Shown: positions 54,995 through 64,000 of the stretch, piece by piece | Layout of the letters: the number at the start of each line of letters is the position of its first letter | How positions within the stretch are numbered: position 1 is the first letter of the stretch | Assembly (NCBI RefSeq): GCF_001676025.1 | Contig: NZ_LZFW01000024.1 | Location: 124,001 to 188,000 of the forward strand | Length of the DNA stretch: 64,000 bases | Direction of reading: 5' to 3' | Origin: Vibrio sp. UCD-FRSSP16_30 | GTDB lineage: Bacteria > Pseudomonadota > Gammaproteobacteria > Enterobacterales > Vibrionaceae | Made by a program: the position numbers and the translations under genes | Notes under the pieces: generated by a model | Databases searched by the model: none | What the model was told of the DNA's origin: nothing | What the model saw: the letters and a program-made list of their open reading frames with translations, nothing else

Positions 54995-55168
54995 TTATTT
55001 ATAAAGACCAGACTCAAGATCTCCTTTCGCGTCTCGCCAACCTCCTAACCATTCAGATTTAGCATCTGTTTGTTGGTATGGACAAGTATCGCTTGAGCGA
55101 CCATTTAGACCCGCTTTATAACCTTGGGACTGTGCTCTCTCAAGACGGTCGCGTTTTTGTCTCTTCAT
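54995..55168 (-). CDS. rmf: Ribosome modulation factor
   Basis: This 57-residue basic protein dimerises 70S ribosomes into inactive 100S particles in stationary phase. The start MKRQKRDRLERAQSQGY at 55168 has a GAGGA ribosome binding site 8 nt upstream. The frame continues upstream with no conserved sequence. The block GLNGRSSDTCPYQQTDAKSEWLGGWRDA is colinear with E. coli Rmf. It is convergent with fabA, as in E. coli. Confidence 0.95.
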   Translation of the reverse strand: MKRQKRDRLERAQSQGYKAGLNGRSSDTCPYQQTDAKSEWLGGWRDAKGDLESGLYK

Positions 55169-55314
55169 AGTTAAATCCTCTAACCTTTCAATAAACAACG
55201 TACTTGGGATTAACACCGCTTGATAACTCTGTGTGTGTTTATATTCCTAAACATCAAAGCAATGTTAAATAACCCTCTATAAGATTCGTTCAAAAATGCA
55301 GATTTCACAAGGTT

Positions 55315-55352
55315 AAAAAAAGGACAAACCACAATTTGTGAGTTTGTCCTTA
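55315..55352 (-). terminator. Terminator of the DUF3466 gene
   Basis: On the minus strand AAGGACAAAC / GTTTGTCCTT with a CTCACAAATTGTG loop precedes a long T tract. It ends the uup/DUF3466 transcript. Confidence 0.8.
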
Positions 55353-55379
55353 ATATTACGCTGTATATGACCGATTAAA

Positions 55380-57341
55380 CTATTGTTTTTGTCGTCTTCT
55401 CAATCCAACAATAGTCAGTAGAAACAGAGCCCAAGGACCAAGGCTACCACCTTGTCTGGATATTGTTTCTTGAGCGACACTACGTGGTGTAATAGTCACA
55501 CTAGCATCCTCATCATTGAGATCGACATTAGGAACAAGCTTAACCGCGACAACAGTCTCAACACCAGTACCACCGCCACAATAAGCATTGTGCCCAGTAT
55601 TATCGAAACCATCGGCACAATATAGAGCAGTAGCCGATATCTCACCGTTATCGTTAATATCAGATGCTGCAATTATGCGATAATGATTGTTAGTACCGCT
55701 AACATCATCATCATTGGTTAAGTCATCAAGAAACCAAGATTTATCTTGGAATAAAGCGCGGCGTTTCGCGTGAGTTCCCGTAAACTCATAAGGGTTGATA
55801 AAACCTCTATGTCTACGTTGCTTACCGCCATATTCGCGCGCGGTTTCAGCATCGATAGTACCCACAATCTCATTATAATTGTTTACCGCTTCTGCTTTGC
55901 CACCGGAACCGGTGAAGAAAATTGACTCACCAGTTGTCGACAAATAAGTTGCAGATGGTGTCTCTACCCCAGCATCAGCAACAAACATACGGCTTGCAGC
56001 TGCGCCATTTTCTGGGTAATAACCACTTCGTTTAGATTCGCCGATCACCAATAAGTTATTGTTGATGTCCGTTGCGCGAGTATTGGAATAGATGTAATCC
56101 CCACTAACCTCAACCTCGGCATTAGAGATAAATTTAGAATCCCATTGGTCATCTTGAGTTAAATCTAAATCACCCGTTGTATCTTTAGGATAATAGATGG
56201 CGGCTTGCATCAATAAATTATTATCATCACGACGCGTGTTATAACCAACTAGAACGGGTTTGCCGTCATAATCTGTCGCATCAGGGTACACATCGGTTGT
56301 CCCTTCGTTTGCAATCAGTTCATGATCAGGCACAACGGCGCCGCGAACGCTCGACATATAAGACTTTTTATCGCGATTAGCAATTGTTTCAGTCGCTCCC
56401 CAAGCAGCAACAGAAACACCAGTAGTATCTGCACTATTCCAAACAAATGCCTTGGTCGCAAACGCAAAGTTTTGACAATAAGCTTCAGCGCCCGGATCAG
56501 CGATAGGAGTATCACCACTAAAACAGCGGCTAACATCACGACCATCATAGTCTTTGTTACCATCGCTGTAATCAAATGGTGCAACCGAGGCACTACCTAC
56601 TATATAAATATCCCCTGAATCAGCTGGATATTCGAATGAATCAAACGCCATGGTGCGACCCATTTTCGTGACAATGTCACTTACAGGATCACCATTAAAT
56701 GTAGTTGCCGGCGGTAAAATCGTATCACCAACAAAACCACGCTCTCGATACGCTAGACCATAATTACCTGAGCTCAATTTATAATAACCACTGCTGGTTG
56801 TACCCAACACTTGATCATCAACACTAAACTTATTCACTACAACATTATTGGAACCTTCAACGAAGGTATCCGTTCCACCTGGTAAATAGTCAGAGGTCGG
56901 TTTTTGCATAAGCTGAGTGCCAGTATTATCAAAGGCATTTGCATTTGCAGTATAACCATCGTAATAGGCCTCACGCTCACGCTCTAAACCGCCGGCATCG
57001 TTAATGCCATGCCACTCACGTTCGGCCCAGTTCTCACAACTGTTATAACCTAAATGTCGGTAGCAGTAGCTTTCGAGATCACTCCAGTCTAAATAGGTGA
57101 ACGTATTATCTATACCAAAAGAGGCTTCATCACGAAATGGAATACCATCCGTACCATTACGCGTATCACCCGCAATATTACCATTTTCGTCAATAGCACT
57201 ACCATAAGCCTCAAGCCCAATAGTGCTCGATACTGTGATAGGTACAACCTTATAAAGACTGGTTGTTGCGGCATGTGCGCCAAAAGATCCCATAACCAAA
57301 GCGGCTACGGTTGAAAGTTTAAAGATACAACTGCGATTCAA
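55380..57341 (-). CDS. DUF3466-family exported protein with a GlyGly-CTERM anchor
   Basis: This 653-residue protein begins with a signal peptide (MNRSCIFKLSTVAALVMGSFGAHA) from a TTG start at 57341, 6 nt after the uup stop. A long Asp/Tyr/Asn-rich domain of repeated beta hairpins follows (GSAIDENGNIAGDTRNG, then GYNTRRDDNNLL, DINNNLLVIGESKRSGYYPE, DINDNGEISATA), as in DUF3466. The C-terminus GGSLGPWALFLLTIVGLRRRQKQ is a GlyGly-CTERM sorting tail (Gly-rich, hydrophobic, basic), a rhombosortase substrate. It is therefore probably displayed or secreted by type II secretion. It is co-transcribed with uup. Function unknown. A matS site lies inside at 56668. Confidence 0.85.
   Translation of the reverse strand: MNRSCIFKLSTVAALVMGSFGAHAATTSLYKVVPITVSSTIGLEAYGSAIDENGNIAGDTRNGTDGIPFRDEASFGIDNTFTYLDWSDLESYCYRHLGYNSCENWAEREWHGINDAGGLEREREAYYDGYTANANAFDNTGTQLMQKPTSDYLPGGTDTFVEGSNNVVVNKFSVDDQVLGTTSSGYYKLSSGNYGLAYRERGFVGDTILPPATTFNGDPVSDIVTKMGRTMAFDSFEYPADSGDIYIVGSASVAPFDYSDGNKDYDGRDVSRCFSGDTPIADPGAEAYCQNFAFATKAFVWNSADTTGVSVAAWGATETIANRDKKSYMSSVRGAVVPDHELIANEGTTDVYPDATDYDGKPVLVGYNTRRDDNNLLMQAAIYYPKDTTGDLDLTQDDQWDSKFISNAEVEVSGDYIYSNTRATDINNNLLVIGESKRSGYYPENGAAASRMFVADAGVETPSATYLSTTGESIFFTGSGGKAEAVNNYNEIVGTIDAETAREYGGKQRRHRGFINPYEFTGTHAKRRALFQDKSWFLDDLTNDDDVSGTNNHYRIIAASDINDNGEISATALYCADGFDNTGHNAYCGGGTGVETVVAVKLVPNVDLNDEDASVTITPRSVAQETISRQGGSLGPWALFLLTIVGLRRRQKQ
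56668..56680. promoter_or_regulatory. matS site (MatP binding)
   Basis: GTGACAATGTCAC fits GTGACRNYGTCAC exactly. It lies inside the DUF3466 gene, 5 kb from dif. Confidence 0.75.
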
Positions 57342-57347
57342 AATATC

Positions 57348-59261
57348 TTATTCCTGCTGCATTGCTTCGAGCTCTTCCCAGCGCTCAAATGCTATTTCTA
57401 ATTCCTGTTCCTTGGAAGCTAACTCTTCAAGTACAGGCTGTGTTTTCTCGACAGGAAGTGCAAAAAATGCAGGGTCATTAACCTTTTCCTGTAAAGTTTC
57501 TATCTGTTCTTCAAATTGCTCAAGAAGCTGTGGTAACGATTCTAACTCACGTTGCAACTTATACGACAATTTTTTGCCAGTATTGCGACTTGGTTTGCTT
57601 GAAGGTTTTTCATTGACCACAACATTGCTTTTTGTGGCAACAAATTCCTTTCTAGCAGTCTTAACCTGAGCACGCTGTTGCTGCGCATCATGATAGCCAC
57701 CAACAAATTCTTCAATTCGGCCATTACCTTCAAAAATCCAGCTATCCGTTACCGTGTTATCAACAAATTCACGGTCATGACTGACTAAAAGTAATGTACC
57801 CTGATAGTTGGCAAGCAAATCTTCCAAAAGTTCCAATGTTTCGATATCTAAATCATTGGTTGGTTCATCCAATACCAATAAATTGTTCGATTTTAGGAAT
57901 AATTTAGCTAATAACAGTCTGTTTTTCTCGCCACCAGAAAGTGCTTTCACAGGAGATCGAGCTCGACGTGGAGAGAATAAGAAGTCTTGTAAGTAACTCA
58001 GAGCATGACGCTCACGGCCACCAACGGTCACTTCTTGCTTGCCGTCTGCTAAATTATCAATAACGGTTTTTTCAGGATCAAGTGCTTCGCGATACTGATC
58101 AAAATAAGCAATATCAAGCTTTGTACCACAATGTAAACGACCTGTATCCGGTTGCAATTGACCAAGCATTAGCTTGAGCAAAGTACTCTTACCGCAACCA
58201 TTTGGACCAATAAGTGCAATTTTATCACCGCGCATAACCCTAAAGCTAAAGTCATCGACAATCGCTTTACCGTCAATTTGGTAACTCACATTCTCAGCTT
58301 CAAACACAATTTTGCCACTACGCGTGCCATCATCGATTTGAATGTTAGCTTTGCCCTGTACGGCAATACGATCTTGCCTTTCATTACGCAATTGTTTTAA
58401 TGCTCTTACGCGACCTTCATTACGTGTACGGCGCGCCTTAATACCTTGGCGAATCCAAACTTCTTCTTGAGCGAGTTTCTTATCAAATTCCGCATTTTGT
58501 GCCTCTTCGACACGCATTGCTTCCTCTTTACCCACTAAATACTGCTTATAGTTGCCAGGAAATGACGTCAATATGCCTCGATCCAGATCAACGATACGCG
58601 TGGCCATGGATTGAATGAAACTTCTATCATGCGAGATAAAGATGATTGAACCGCGGAAATCTTTTAAGAACGTCTCAAGCCATTCGATGGTTGTGACATC
58701 TAAGTGGTTGGTAGGCTCATCAAGAAGTAATACATCTGGATCGCACACTAATGCTCGTGCAAGGGCTGCTTTACGCTGCCAGCCACCAGATAAATCAGTC
58801 AGTAATGTATGACCGTCAAGTGCTAGCGCTTCTAATACATTAGTAATGCGACTTTCAAAACGCCATGCGCCGGTATGGTCAAGCTGCTCTTGCACCTTAG
58901 CCAAACGATTTATATTTTTCTCACTTGGGTCTTCGGTAACAAGATCCAGAAGATCTTGATAGATCTTCAATTGTTTACCAATTTCAGCTAGGCCTTCAGA
59001 GACATACTCGTAAACGGTACCTGCTTGATTTCGTGGTGGATCTTGCTCAAGACGAGAAATCACGACATCTTGAGTGATCTGCATGTGTCCATCGTCCATC
59101 AACACGTCACCGGCAATCACTTTCATCAAAGTTGACTTACCTGCCCCGTTTCGTCCCACCAAACAGACACGTTCTTTTTCTTGAAGTTGAAAATCGGCTT
59201 TGTCTAGTAAAGGAATATCACCAAACGCCAGTTGACCATTATGAATGGTAAGTAATGCCAT
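57348..59261 (-). CDS. uup: ABC-F ATPase Uup
   Basis: This 637-residue soluble protein has two ABC ATPase domains: Walker A GRNGAGKSTL with signature LSGGWQRKAALARAL, then GPNGCGKSTL with LSGGEKNRLLLAKLF. Both Walker B regions (DVLLLDEPTNHLD and LLVLDEPTNDLD) are present. A basic linker with RQDRIAVQGKAN and a C-terminal coiled coil (SYKLQRELESLPQLLEQFE) complete the Uup layout. Uup binds DNA and ribosomes and affects transposon excision and 50S assembly. Its start overlaps the glutaredoxin-like gene by 23 nt, and it follows rlmKL, giving the operon rlmKL, glutaredoxin-like, uup, DUF3466. Confidence 0.96.
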   Translation of the reverse strand: MALLTIHNGQLAFGDIPLLDKADFQLQEKERVCLVGRNGAGKSTLMKVIAGDVLMDDGHMQITQDVVISRLEQDPPRNQAGTVYEYVSEGLAEIGKQLKIYQDLLDLVTEDPSEKNINRLAKVQEQLDHTGAWRFESRITNVLEALALDGHTLLTDLSGGWQRKAALARALVCDPDVLLLDEPTNHLDVTTIEWLETFLKDFRGSIIFISHDRSFIQSMATRIVDLDRGILTSFPGNYKQYLVGKEEAMRVEEAQNAEFDKKLAQEEVWIRQGIKARRTRNEGRVRALKQLRNERQDRIAVQGKANIQIDDGTRSGKIVFEAENVSYQIDGKAIVDDFSFRVMRGDKIALIGPNGCGKSTLLKLMLGQLQPDTGRLHCGTKLDIAYFDQYREALDPEKTVIDNLADGKQEVTVGGRERHALSYLQDFLFSPRRARSPVKALSGGEKNRLLLAKLFLKSNNLLVLDEPTNDLDIETLELLEDLLANYQGTLLLVSHDREFVDNTVTDSWIFEGNGRIEEFVGGYHDAQQQRAQVKTARKEFVATKSNVVVNEKPSSKPSRNTGKKLSYKLQRELESLPQLLEQFEEQIETLQEKVNDPAFFALPVEKTQPVLEELASKEQELEIAFERWEELEAMQQE

Positions 59262-59478
59262 TATTGTCTAACCATAGTTGTAATTGTTGTAAATTGAAGG
59301 GCCAGTTAAGCTCAACGTCACCGACTTGCACCACTGGTATAGTGACACCGTAACGTAAGAACAGATCATCATCGAAGGCAATGTCTATAACCTGTGGTTC
59401 AATAGCCAATTGTGCAAGCAAAGCGAATGCCTGCTCGCACAAGTGACACCCTTGCGTGCTATAAAGCGTTACGCTCAT
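59239..59478 (-). CDS. Glutaredoxin-like protein
   Basis: This 79-residue thioredoxin-fold protein begins [17 protein letters not shown], with the redox motif CHLC. The conserved cis-Pro stands in GVTIPVVQVG. It is shorter than standard glutaredoxins and belongs to the small glutaredoxin-family (DUF836-type) proteins beside rlmKL and uup in gammaproteobacteria. Its ATG overlaps the rlmKL stop (TAATG) and its 3' end overlaps the uup start by 23 nt, so all three are tightly co-translated. The redox partner is unknown. Confidence 0.85.
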   Translation of the reverse strand: MSVTLYSTQGCHLCEQAFALLAQLAIEPQVIDIAFDDDLFLRYGVTIPVVQVGDVELNWPFNLQQLQLWLDNNGITYHS

Positions 59479-61607
59479 TAAGCTTTGTTTTCTACAGATA
59501 CTAGCCAGCAGTTATGAATGTGCTTATTACGAGCAAAATCCAAAGGCAGCGTTTTATCTGAAATGTTTTGTGCTTTAAGCCCAAGCTCGCTTATCCCTTC
59601 CATATCCATCTTAAATTGACGTTTGTTATTAGAAAATACAATCGTGCCTTCAGGTTTCAATAGTCGTTTCAAATGCGTCATCAATTGGATGTGATCACGC
59701 TGGATATCGAACGTTTGCTTCATGCGTTTAGAGTTTGAAAACGTCGGTGGATCGATAAAGATAAGGTCGTATTGCCCTGTCGCTTTCTCAAGCCATTGTA
59801 GACAATCTGCTTGGATAAACTGATGTTGCTTACCCTTAATACCGTTGATTGCTAAGTTCTCTTGAGCCCAATCTAAGTAGGTATTGGACATATCAATGGT
59901 TGTGGTGCTCTTAGCGCCGCCCACTGCGGCGTGAACAGTTGCACTACCGGTGTAAGCAAACAAGTTAAGAAAATCACAACCTGCCGCCATTTGGCCAATT
60001 TTACGACGCGTCAATTTATGATCTAAGAACAAGCCTGTATCTAAGTAATCAAACAGGTTCACTTTTAGCTTAACCCCATACTCAGCCACTTCCATTTGGT
60101 GAGATTTCTGAGCAAGCTTTTGATACTGATTGGTGCCCTTTTGTCTTTGACGTACCTTAAGCACTACGTTGTTTGCTTCAACGCCAGTCACTTGAATGCT
60201 CGCGCGAATGATATCGGTAAGACGGCGCTTAGCCAGTTCAGGTTCAATCGTTTTTGGCGCTGCGTACTCTTGAATCACCAAGTGTCCAGGGTAAACATCA
60301 ATAGCCACGTTATAATCAGGAAGATCGGCATCGTAGATACGGTAACAATCTAATTGCTCTTTCTTCGCCCACTTGCCAATTTTACCGATGTTCTTTTTCA
60401 AACGGTTAGCAAAATCCGGTGCCACAATCGCCTGTGGTTTATCTTCATCAGCGCCTGTTCGAGCTTTAGTCGAAATGCCGTAGTTCTTTTGCAGACAGTT
60501 TAATGCGCCGTTATTCACCTTGTATTGCTTGTCAGCACGCATGCGAAGGCAACTAAGCAATTCATCAGAGCTTGAAAAGATTGATGCATTCCAGCCACGA
60601 AACTCGGCTTTAAGTTGCGCGCCAAATTCAGAGTAAAGCGCAATAAGGCCAGGTTCAGTACTCAGTCTCTCACCGTATGGCGGGTTACAAATAATCGTAC
60701 CTTCGCCTGCATCTTTAGGAGCAACAATTTGCGTTGCATCCCCTAAACGAAAATCAATCAAACCATCAATACCAGCACGAACAGCATTCTTTCTCGCCGT
60801 TTCCAATACTCGAGGGTCGTTATCGTAACCAATAACAGGGATCTCAAACTTGTTAATACCGCGACGACCAACAACTTTGGCTTCTGACTTCACTTCAGTC
60901 CAAAGCCCGTAGTCGAAGTCTTTTAGGTTCTCAAGGCTCCAAGAAGTACGCGCATGACCAGGGGCTACGTTGGCAGCCAACATTACCGCTTCAATAAGCA
61001 GCGTACCTGAACCACACATAGGGTCGATCAACGGCGTTTGTTTATCCCAGCCACTTCTCATCACAATTGAGGCGGCTAATGTTTCTCTTAACGGTGCACG
61101 GCCTGCTTCGGTGCGGTATCCACGTTGGTTTAGGCCTTGGCCAACCATATCAATACCCAGTATTGCTTCTTCTCTGTGTAGACGTACGTGAATTCGAATG
61201 TCAGGACTTTCTTTGCTGATCTCAGGGCGAGGTAAGTTCGCTTTAGTGAACGTATCGACGATGGCGTCTTTTACTTTCATCGCACCATATTGGCTATTGC
61301 GAATCTCACTGTTAGTCCCGTTAAAATCAACAATAATTGATTTGTGTGCGTCAAAGTGATTCTGCCAACGAACAGACATGCATGATAGATACAAGTCCAT
61401 GTCATCTTGACATTTAAACTCAGCCAGAATGCGAACAAATCGAGATGCCGTTCTGCTATACAAACAAGCCTTATATATTTGTTCAAGATTGGCTTTAAAT
61501 CGCACCCCTGCTTGTACCGGTTTTGGGTCGTCAATCCCCAAGTTTTTGAGTTCTTCTACCAATAGATTTTCTAAGCCATTGGCCGTTACGGCAAGGTATT
61601 GATGCAT
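59478..61607 (-). CDS. rlmKL: 23S rRNA m2G2445/m7G2069 methyltransferase
   Basis: This 709-residue fusion enzyme methylates two guanines of 23S rRNA. The ATG at 61607 ([19 protein letters not shown]) is chosen over the GTG at 61616. The N-terminal RlmL half has a THUMP domain (about 45-155) and a methyltransferase with [15 protein letters not shown]-like ([10 protein letters not shown]) and NPPYGERL. The C-terminal RlmK half has [24 protein letters not shown] and [13 protein letters not shown]. Length matches E. coli RlmL. It heads the operon with the glutaredoxin-like gene, uup and DUF3466 gene. Confidence 0.96.
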   Translation of the reverse strand: MHQYLAVTANGLENLLVEELKNLGIDDPKPVQAGVRFKANLEQIYKACLYSRTASRFVRILAEFKCQDDMDLYLSCMSVRWQNHFDAHKSIIVDFNGTNSEIRNSQYGAMKVKDAIVDTFTKANLPRPEISKESPDIRIHVRLHREEAILGIDMVGQGLNQRGYRTEAGRAPLRETLAASIVMRSGWDKQTPLIDPMCGSGTLLIEAVMLAANVAPGHARTSWSLENLKDFDYGLWTEVKSEAKVVGRRGINKFEIPVIGYDNDPRVLETARKNAVRAGIDGLIDFRLGDATQIVAPKDAGEGTIICNPPYGERLSTEPGLIALYSEFGAQLKAEFRGWNASIFSSSDELLSCLRMRADKQYKVNNGALNCLQKNYGISTKARTGADEDKPQAIVAPDFANRLKKNIGKIGKWAKKEQLDCYRIYDADLPDYNVAIDVYPGHLVIQEYAAPKTIEPELAKRRLTDIIRASIQVTGVEANNVVLKVRQRQKGTNQYQKLAQKSHQMEVAEYGVKLKVNLFDYLDTGLFLDHKLTRRKIGQMAAGCDFLNLFAYTGSATVHAAVGGAKSTTTIDMSNTYLDWAQENLAINGIKGKQHQFIQADCLQWLEKATGQYDLIFIDPPTFSNSKRMKQTFDIQRDHIQLMTHLKRLLKPEGTIVFSNNKRQFKMDMEGISELGLKAQNISDKTLPLDFARNKHIHNCWLVSVENKA

Positions 61608-61616
61608 GTTAATCAC

Positions 61617-62100
61617 TAAGTCGCTAATAAAATGGCGTTAATTATACCCCCTTGTCAGTTTAAATTCCGATATTTCTCGATGAAACCTCTCTGTTTGTTC
61701 ATTTCTACACCAGTTAATTGTGTTGATTACTTTCAACACAATTAACTTCTCAAGCTGTTTTACTCATTAATTTTTAACCATAAAATCGGGCGCTAACGCG
61801 TAGTGAATACTTATTCACCGCAAATCTGGACTATACCAACTACAAATATAGACTGAAAGTTACTTACAAAGCACCCTAAAAAGGGAAATATAGAGGTAAT
61901 AGCGCTTTTGATAGAGCCAAACTAAGGGGGTTTAAGCGTAAAAATAAATAACAAAAATGTGAGCCTGCAACACTTAACTTCACATAATGACTCTTTCTAT
62001 GGTCAAGATTTATTATTCTGTGAGGTTTAACTGGCAAATTGGCCTGCAACTCCCCCACAAACTGGAGCCTGGAATATGGGTAGAGGAAAACTTGAGAACA
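61617..62100. other. rlmKL-zapC intergenic region
   Basis: About 490 bp without a supported gene. A short minus-strand open frame (61876-62058) shows no family likeness and no good start signals. The left end must hold the rlmKL promoter. Confidence 0.45.
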
Positions 62101-62103
62101 AAT

Positions 62104-62141
62104 AAAAAGCCGCTTTAGAATAAACTAAAGCGGCTTTTTAT
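62104..62141 (-). terminator. zapC terminator
   Basis: AAAAAGCCGCTTTAG / CTAAAGCGGCTTTTT pair with a 6-nt loop and T tracts on both sides. It lies 27 bp past the zapC stop. Confidence 0.88.
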
Positions 62142-62167
62142 TTTAATTTGGTGTTGGCTGTATCGGC

Positions 62168-62710
62168 TTAAGATACCATCTGAATCTGCGCTTGATAGAA
62201 CAAGGCATTAGCTGAACGCATACGGTCATGCATGACTTTTATTGGTTGGCAAAATGACAGCTGCTTACTACTACTTAAATAGAAGTCATCACTGTTCACT
62301 GAAACCACAATACTTGCCGTATCAGAGGTCTCTACGACCATAAAATAACCCGTGTTATATTCATTTTGCAGCTCAACTACCTCCCCTTCTTGTGGGTGAT
62401 AGCCGTTGGACTGAGTATCAAAAAACCAACTTTTTGGTTGAACAGGCTTATGAAAGCGTTTTACTGCGACGGCTTTTAATACTAGCTCAGCTTGACGGGG
62501 AACAGAAAGTGGTAAGCCTTTCACTGAATCTTGAAAGACATGATAGATATCGGCATCCTCAACAGAGAATGATTGTGGTGTAAACGCGGATTCTACTAGT
62601 ACTTTACGTGGTAAATCAGATCGGAAAACCATCTCCTCACTGAGTTCGAGCATTAATGAAGACTGCGCCTCATCATAGTACCAATTCCATGTATCGTTTA
62701 GCTTAAGCAT
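62168..62710 (-). CDS. zapC: Cell division protein ZapC
   Basis: This 180-residue cytosolic protein binds FtsZ and promotes bundling of filaments at the Z ring. The start MLKLNDTWNWYYDEAQSSLMLEL and the block SWFFDTQSNGYHPQEGEVVELQN are conserved with E. coli ZapC. Length is normal. It lies between rlmKL and pyrD, on the same strand, the gene order seen in enterics and vibrios. It has its own terminator, and a terminator also separates it from pyrD. Confidence 0.94.
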   Translation of the reverse strand: MLKLNDTWNWYYDEAQSSLMLELSEEMVFRSDLPRKVLVESAFTPQSFSVEDADIYHVFQDSVKGLPLSVPRQAELVLKAVAVKRFHKPVQPKSWFFDTQSNGYHPQEGEVVELQNEYNTGYFMVVETSDTASIVVSVNSDDFYLSSSKQLSFCQPIKVMHDRMRSANALFYQAQIQMVS

Positions 62711-62809
62711 AACCCTGTCCTGTCATTAAACTCAGTTTAAGAAGACGCTACACCATCCCTTTTCACAGGGTCCACGTTACCTTCCTGATAATTCTACTAA
62801 CAGACAGTA

Positions 62810-62841
62810 AAAAAAAAAGGGGAAATCAATTCCCCTTTTTA
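62810..62841 (-). terminator. pyrD terminator
   Basis: AAAAAGGGGAA-atcaa-TTCCCCTTTTT is a near-perfect hairpin with T tracts on both sides, 32 bp after the pyrD stop. Confidence 0.88.
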
Positions 62842-62872
62842 ACGATAAACAACTGGTTTTACTGCAATTAGA

Positions 62873-63883
62873 TTACAGGTTTTTCACAATATCACGTACA
62901 AGATTTGGTCCGTGATAAATGAAACCTGAATAAACTTGAACCAACTTAGCGCCAGCTTGCAGTTTTTCTTTTGCAGAGACATAAGAGTCGATACCACCAA
63001 CCCCTAAAATAGGAATATCTTCACCAAGTTCTTGATAAAGCTTTTGCACGACTTCAGTACTGCGAAGTTGTAGCGGTCGACCACTTAGGCCACCCGTTTC
63101 TTCAGCAAACTTCATGCCTTCAACAACACTACGATCAAGTGTTGTATTCGTTGCAATCACGCCATCAAAAGAATGCTTACGTAATGAGTCACAGATTTGG
63201 ACGATTTCTTCATCAGTCAAATCTGGTGCTATCTTAAGTGCGATAGGCACATAGTTACCGCGTAACTCATGCAATTCAGTTTGCTTCGCTTTCAAGTCAC
63301 CTAGCAAAGAATCCAGAGCATCACCATATTGAAGAGAGCGAAGATCCGGTGTATTCGGAGAAGAGATATTGACGGCGATATAATCAGCGTACTGATAAAC
63401 CTTTTCCATACAGATCAGGTAATCACTATTACCCTCTTCTATTGGAGTGTCTTTGTTTTTGCCAATATTAATACCAAGAACACAATCAAACTTTGCCTTC
63501 TTAACATTCTCAACCAAAGCATCAACACCTAAATTGTTGAAGCCCATACGGTTTATAATTCCTTCTGCTTCTAACAGACGGAACATACGCGGTTTGTCAT
63601 TACCTGGTTGTGGACGAGGTGTGACGGTACCAACCTCAACATAACCAAAGCCCATGGCATCAAATGCTTCAATACATTCAGCATTTTTGTCCAGGCCTGC
63701 GGCTAAACCTACAGGATTTTTAAAAGTGATTCCCATACATTCTACAGGACGATTCGGTAATTTCTGACGATAGAAAAGGTCGAGAGGTGTGCCGGTAAGT
63801 TTTGGAAGATAATTAATTGCAAGATCGTGCGCTGTTTCAGCGTCGAATTGAAATAAGCCAGTTCTGGCAAGACGGTAGAGCAT
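62873..63883 (-). CDS. pyrD: Dihydroorotate dehydrogenase (quinone)
   Basis: This 336-residue class 2 enzyme oxidises dihydroorotate to orotate in pyrimidine synthesis, passing electrons to ubiquinone at the inner membrane. The N-terminal amphipathic helix region ([22 protein letters not shown]) marks class 2. FMN-binding and catalytic blocks are [41 protein letters not shown] (catalytic Ser nearby), ATNTTLDRS and GVGGIDSY. The ribosome binding site GGAGGC is 5-6 nt upstream. A terminator-like hairpin lies directly before it, suggesting regulated readthrough. Confidence 0.97.
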   Translation of the reverse strand: MLYRLARTGLFQFDAETAHDLAINYLPKLTGTPLDLFYRQKLPNRPVECMGITFKNPVGLAAGLDKNAECIEAFDAMGFGYVEVGTVTPRPQPGNDKPRMFRLLEAEGIINRMGFNNLGVDALVENVKKAKFDCVLGINIGKNKDTPIEEGNSDYLICMEKVYQYADYIAVNISSPNTPDLRSLQYGDALDSLLGDLKAKQTELHELRGNYVPIALKIAPDLTDEEIVQICDSLRKHSFDGVIATNTTLDRSVVEGMKFAEETGGLSGRPLQLRSTEVVQKLYQELGEDIPILGVGGIDSYVSAKEKLQAGAKLVQVYSGFIYHGPNLVRDIVKNL

Positions 63884-63892
63884 TGTGCCTCC

Positions 63893-63922
63893 GATAAAAA
63901 AAAGCCCCGAGTAAACGGGGCT
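63893..63922 (-). terminator. Terminator/attenuator in front of pyrD
   Basis: On the minus strand AGCCCCG-tttact-CGGGGCT is followed by T8 and ends about 10 nt before the pyrD start codon. It either ends the upstream gene or acts as a pyrimidine-responsive attenuator. Confidence 0.8.
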
Positions 63923-63929
63923 GTATTAT

Positions 63930-64000
63930 TTACTTTGTTGCTTCACAATTCAAGTTTAAAAGCATTAACTCACGCAATGCGACAGAAAATTTAGCAAATT
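63930..64000 (-). CDS. 3' end of an upstream gene, possibly NAD-glutamate dehydrogenase
   Basis: The minus strand is open from the window edge to TAA at 63930-63932 and reads FAKFSVALRELMLLNLNCEATK. The motif FSVALREL near a C-terminus recalls the end of large NAD-specific glutamate dehydrogenases, whose gene lies before pyrD in some relatives. With only 22 codons visible, the assignment is tentative. The hairpin at 63893 lies just after it and would be its terminator. Confidence 0.4.
   Translation of the reverse strand, partial: FAKFSVALRELMLLNLNCEATK

Noticed and set aside
61876-62058. 60-codon minus-strand open frame between rlmKL and zapC
   Set aside because: No ribosome binding site or family likeness; the translated sequence ends in a run of Leu/Ser/Pro with no clear pattern.

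Overview
The window comes from chromosome 1 of a Vibrio or close relative (Vibrionaceae). The gene order points there: ttcA, uspE, fnr, ccoSI-fixH-ccoPQON, then matP, a Lon-like protease, fabA, rmf, a DUF3466 gene, uup, rlmKL, zapC and pyrD. The stretch lies in the replication terminus. A dif-type XerCD site sits at 51432-51459, matP is the second gene to its right, and three sequences fit the matS consensus GTGACRNYGTCAC exactly (17312, 38727, 56668). The species cannot be fixed from sequence alone.

Layout. Positions 1-7400 hold a large Rhs/YD-repeat polymorphic toxin whose 5' end lies outside the window. It is followed by three related two-TM mini-genes (probable immunity proteins; the third is frameshifted in a T run) and one small secreted protein. 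Positions 7400-10700 are an AT-rich accessory zone with small orphan genes, IS630 and IS1634-like relics, an IS-end duplication and two copies of a ~155-bp dispersed repeat. It ends at two tandem tRNA-Val(GAC) genes. Positions 11286-15844 carry an AraC-type regulator, a secreted amidohydrolase, a DUF3299 protein and an OprB-type porin, which look like a small uptake or catabolic cluster. Positions 16295-34303 are mostly housekeeping: ldhA, hxpB-like phosphatase, periplasmic ATP-dependent DNA ligase, norM/ribE, fructosamine kinase-like, NlpC/P60 lipoprotein, fatty acid hydroxylase-like, DTW protein, nagK, an ArsR pair, an MscS channel paired with an unusual membrane NTPase, and cobB.

Positions 34546-45179 hold ttcA, uspE, fnr and the cbb3 oxidase genes with their assembly factors. 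FNR-like boxes lie upstream of fnr and of ccoN. Positions 45730-50684 hold a secreted PL6-type polysaccharide lyase, an MFS transporter and a lyase-like lipoprotein. Positions 50685-51565 lack genes but contain a third dispersed repeat and dif. Positions 51566-64000 are the conserved terminus-proximal block ending in pyrD, which has a terminator-like hairpin directly in front of its ribosome binding site.

The most interesting items are the Rhs module with stacked immunity-like paralogues, the MscS plus NTPase operon, two identical inverted 168-bp MITE-like elements 21 kb apart, the dispersed repeats (one near dif), and the pyrD leader hairpin. All functional claims come from reading the sequence and recalling protein families; no database search was run.
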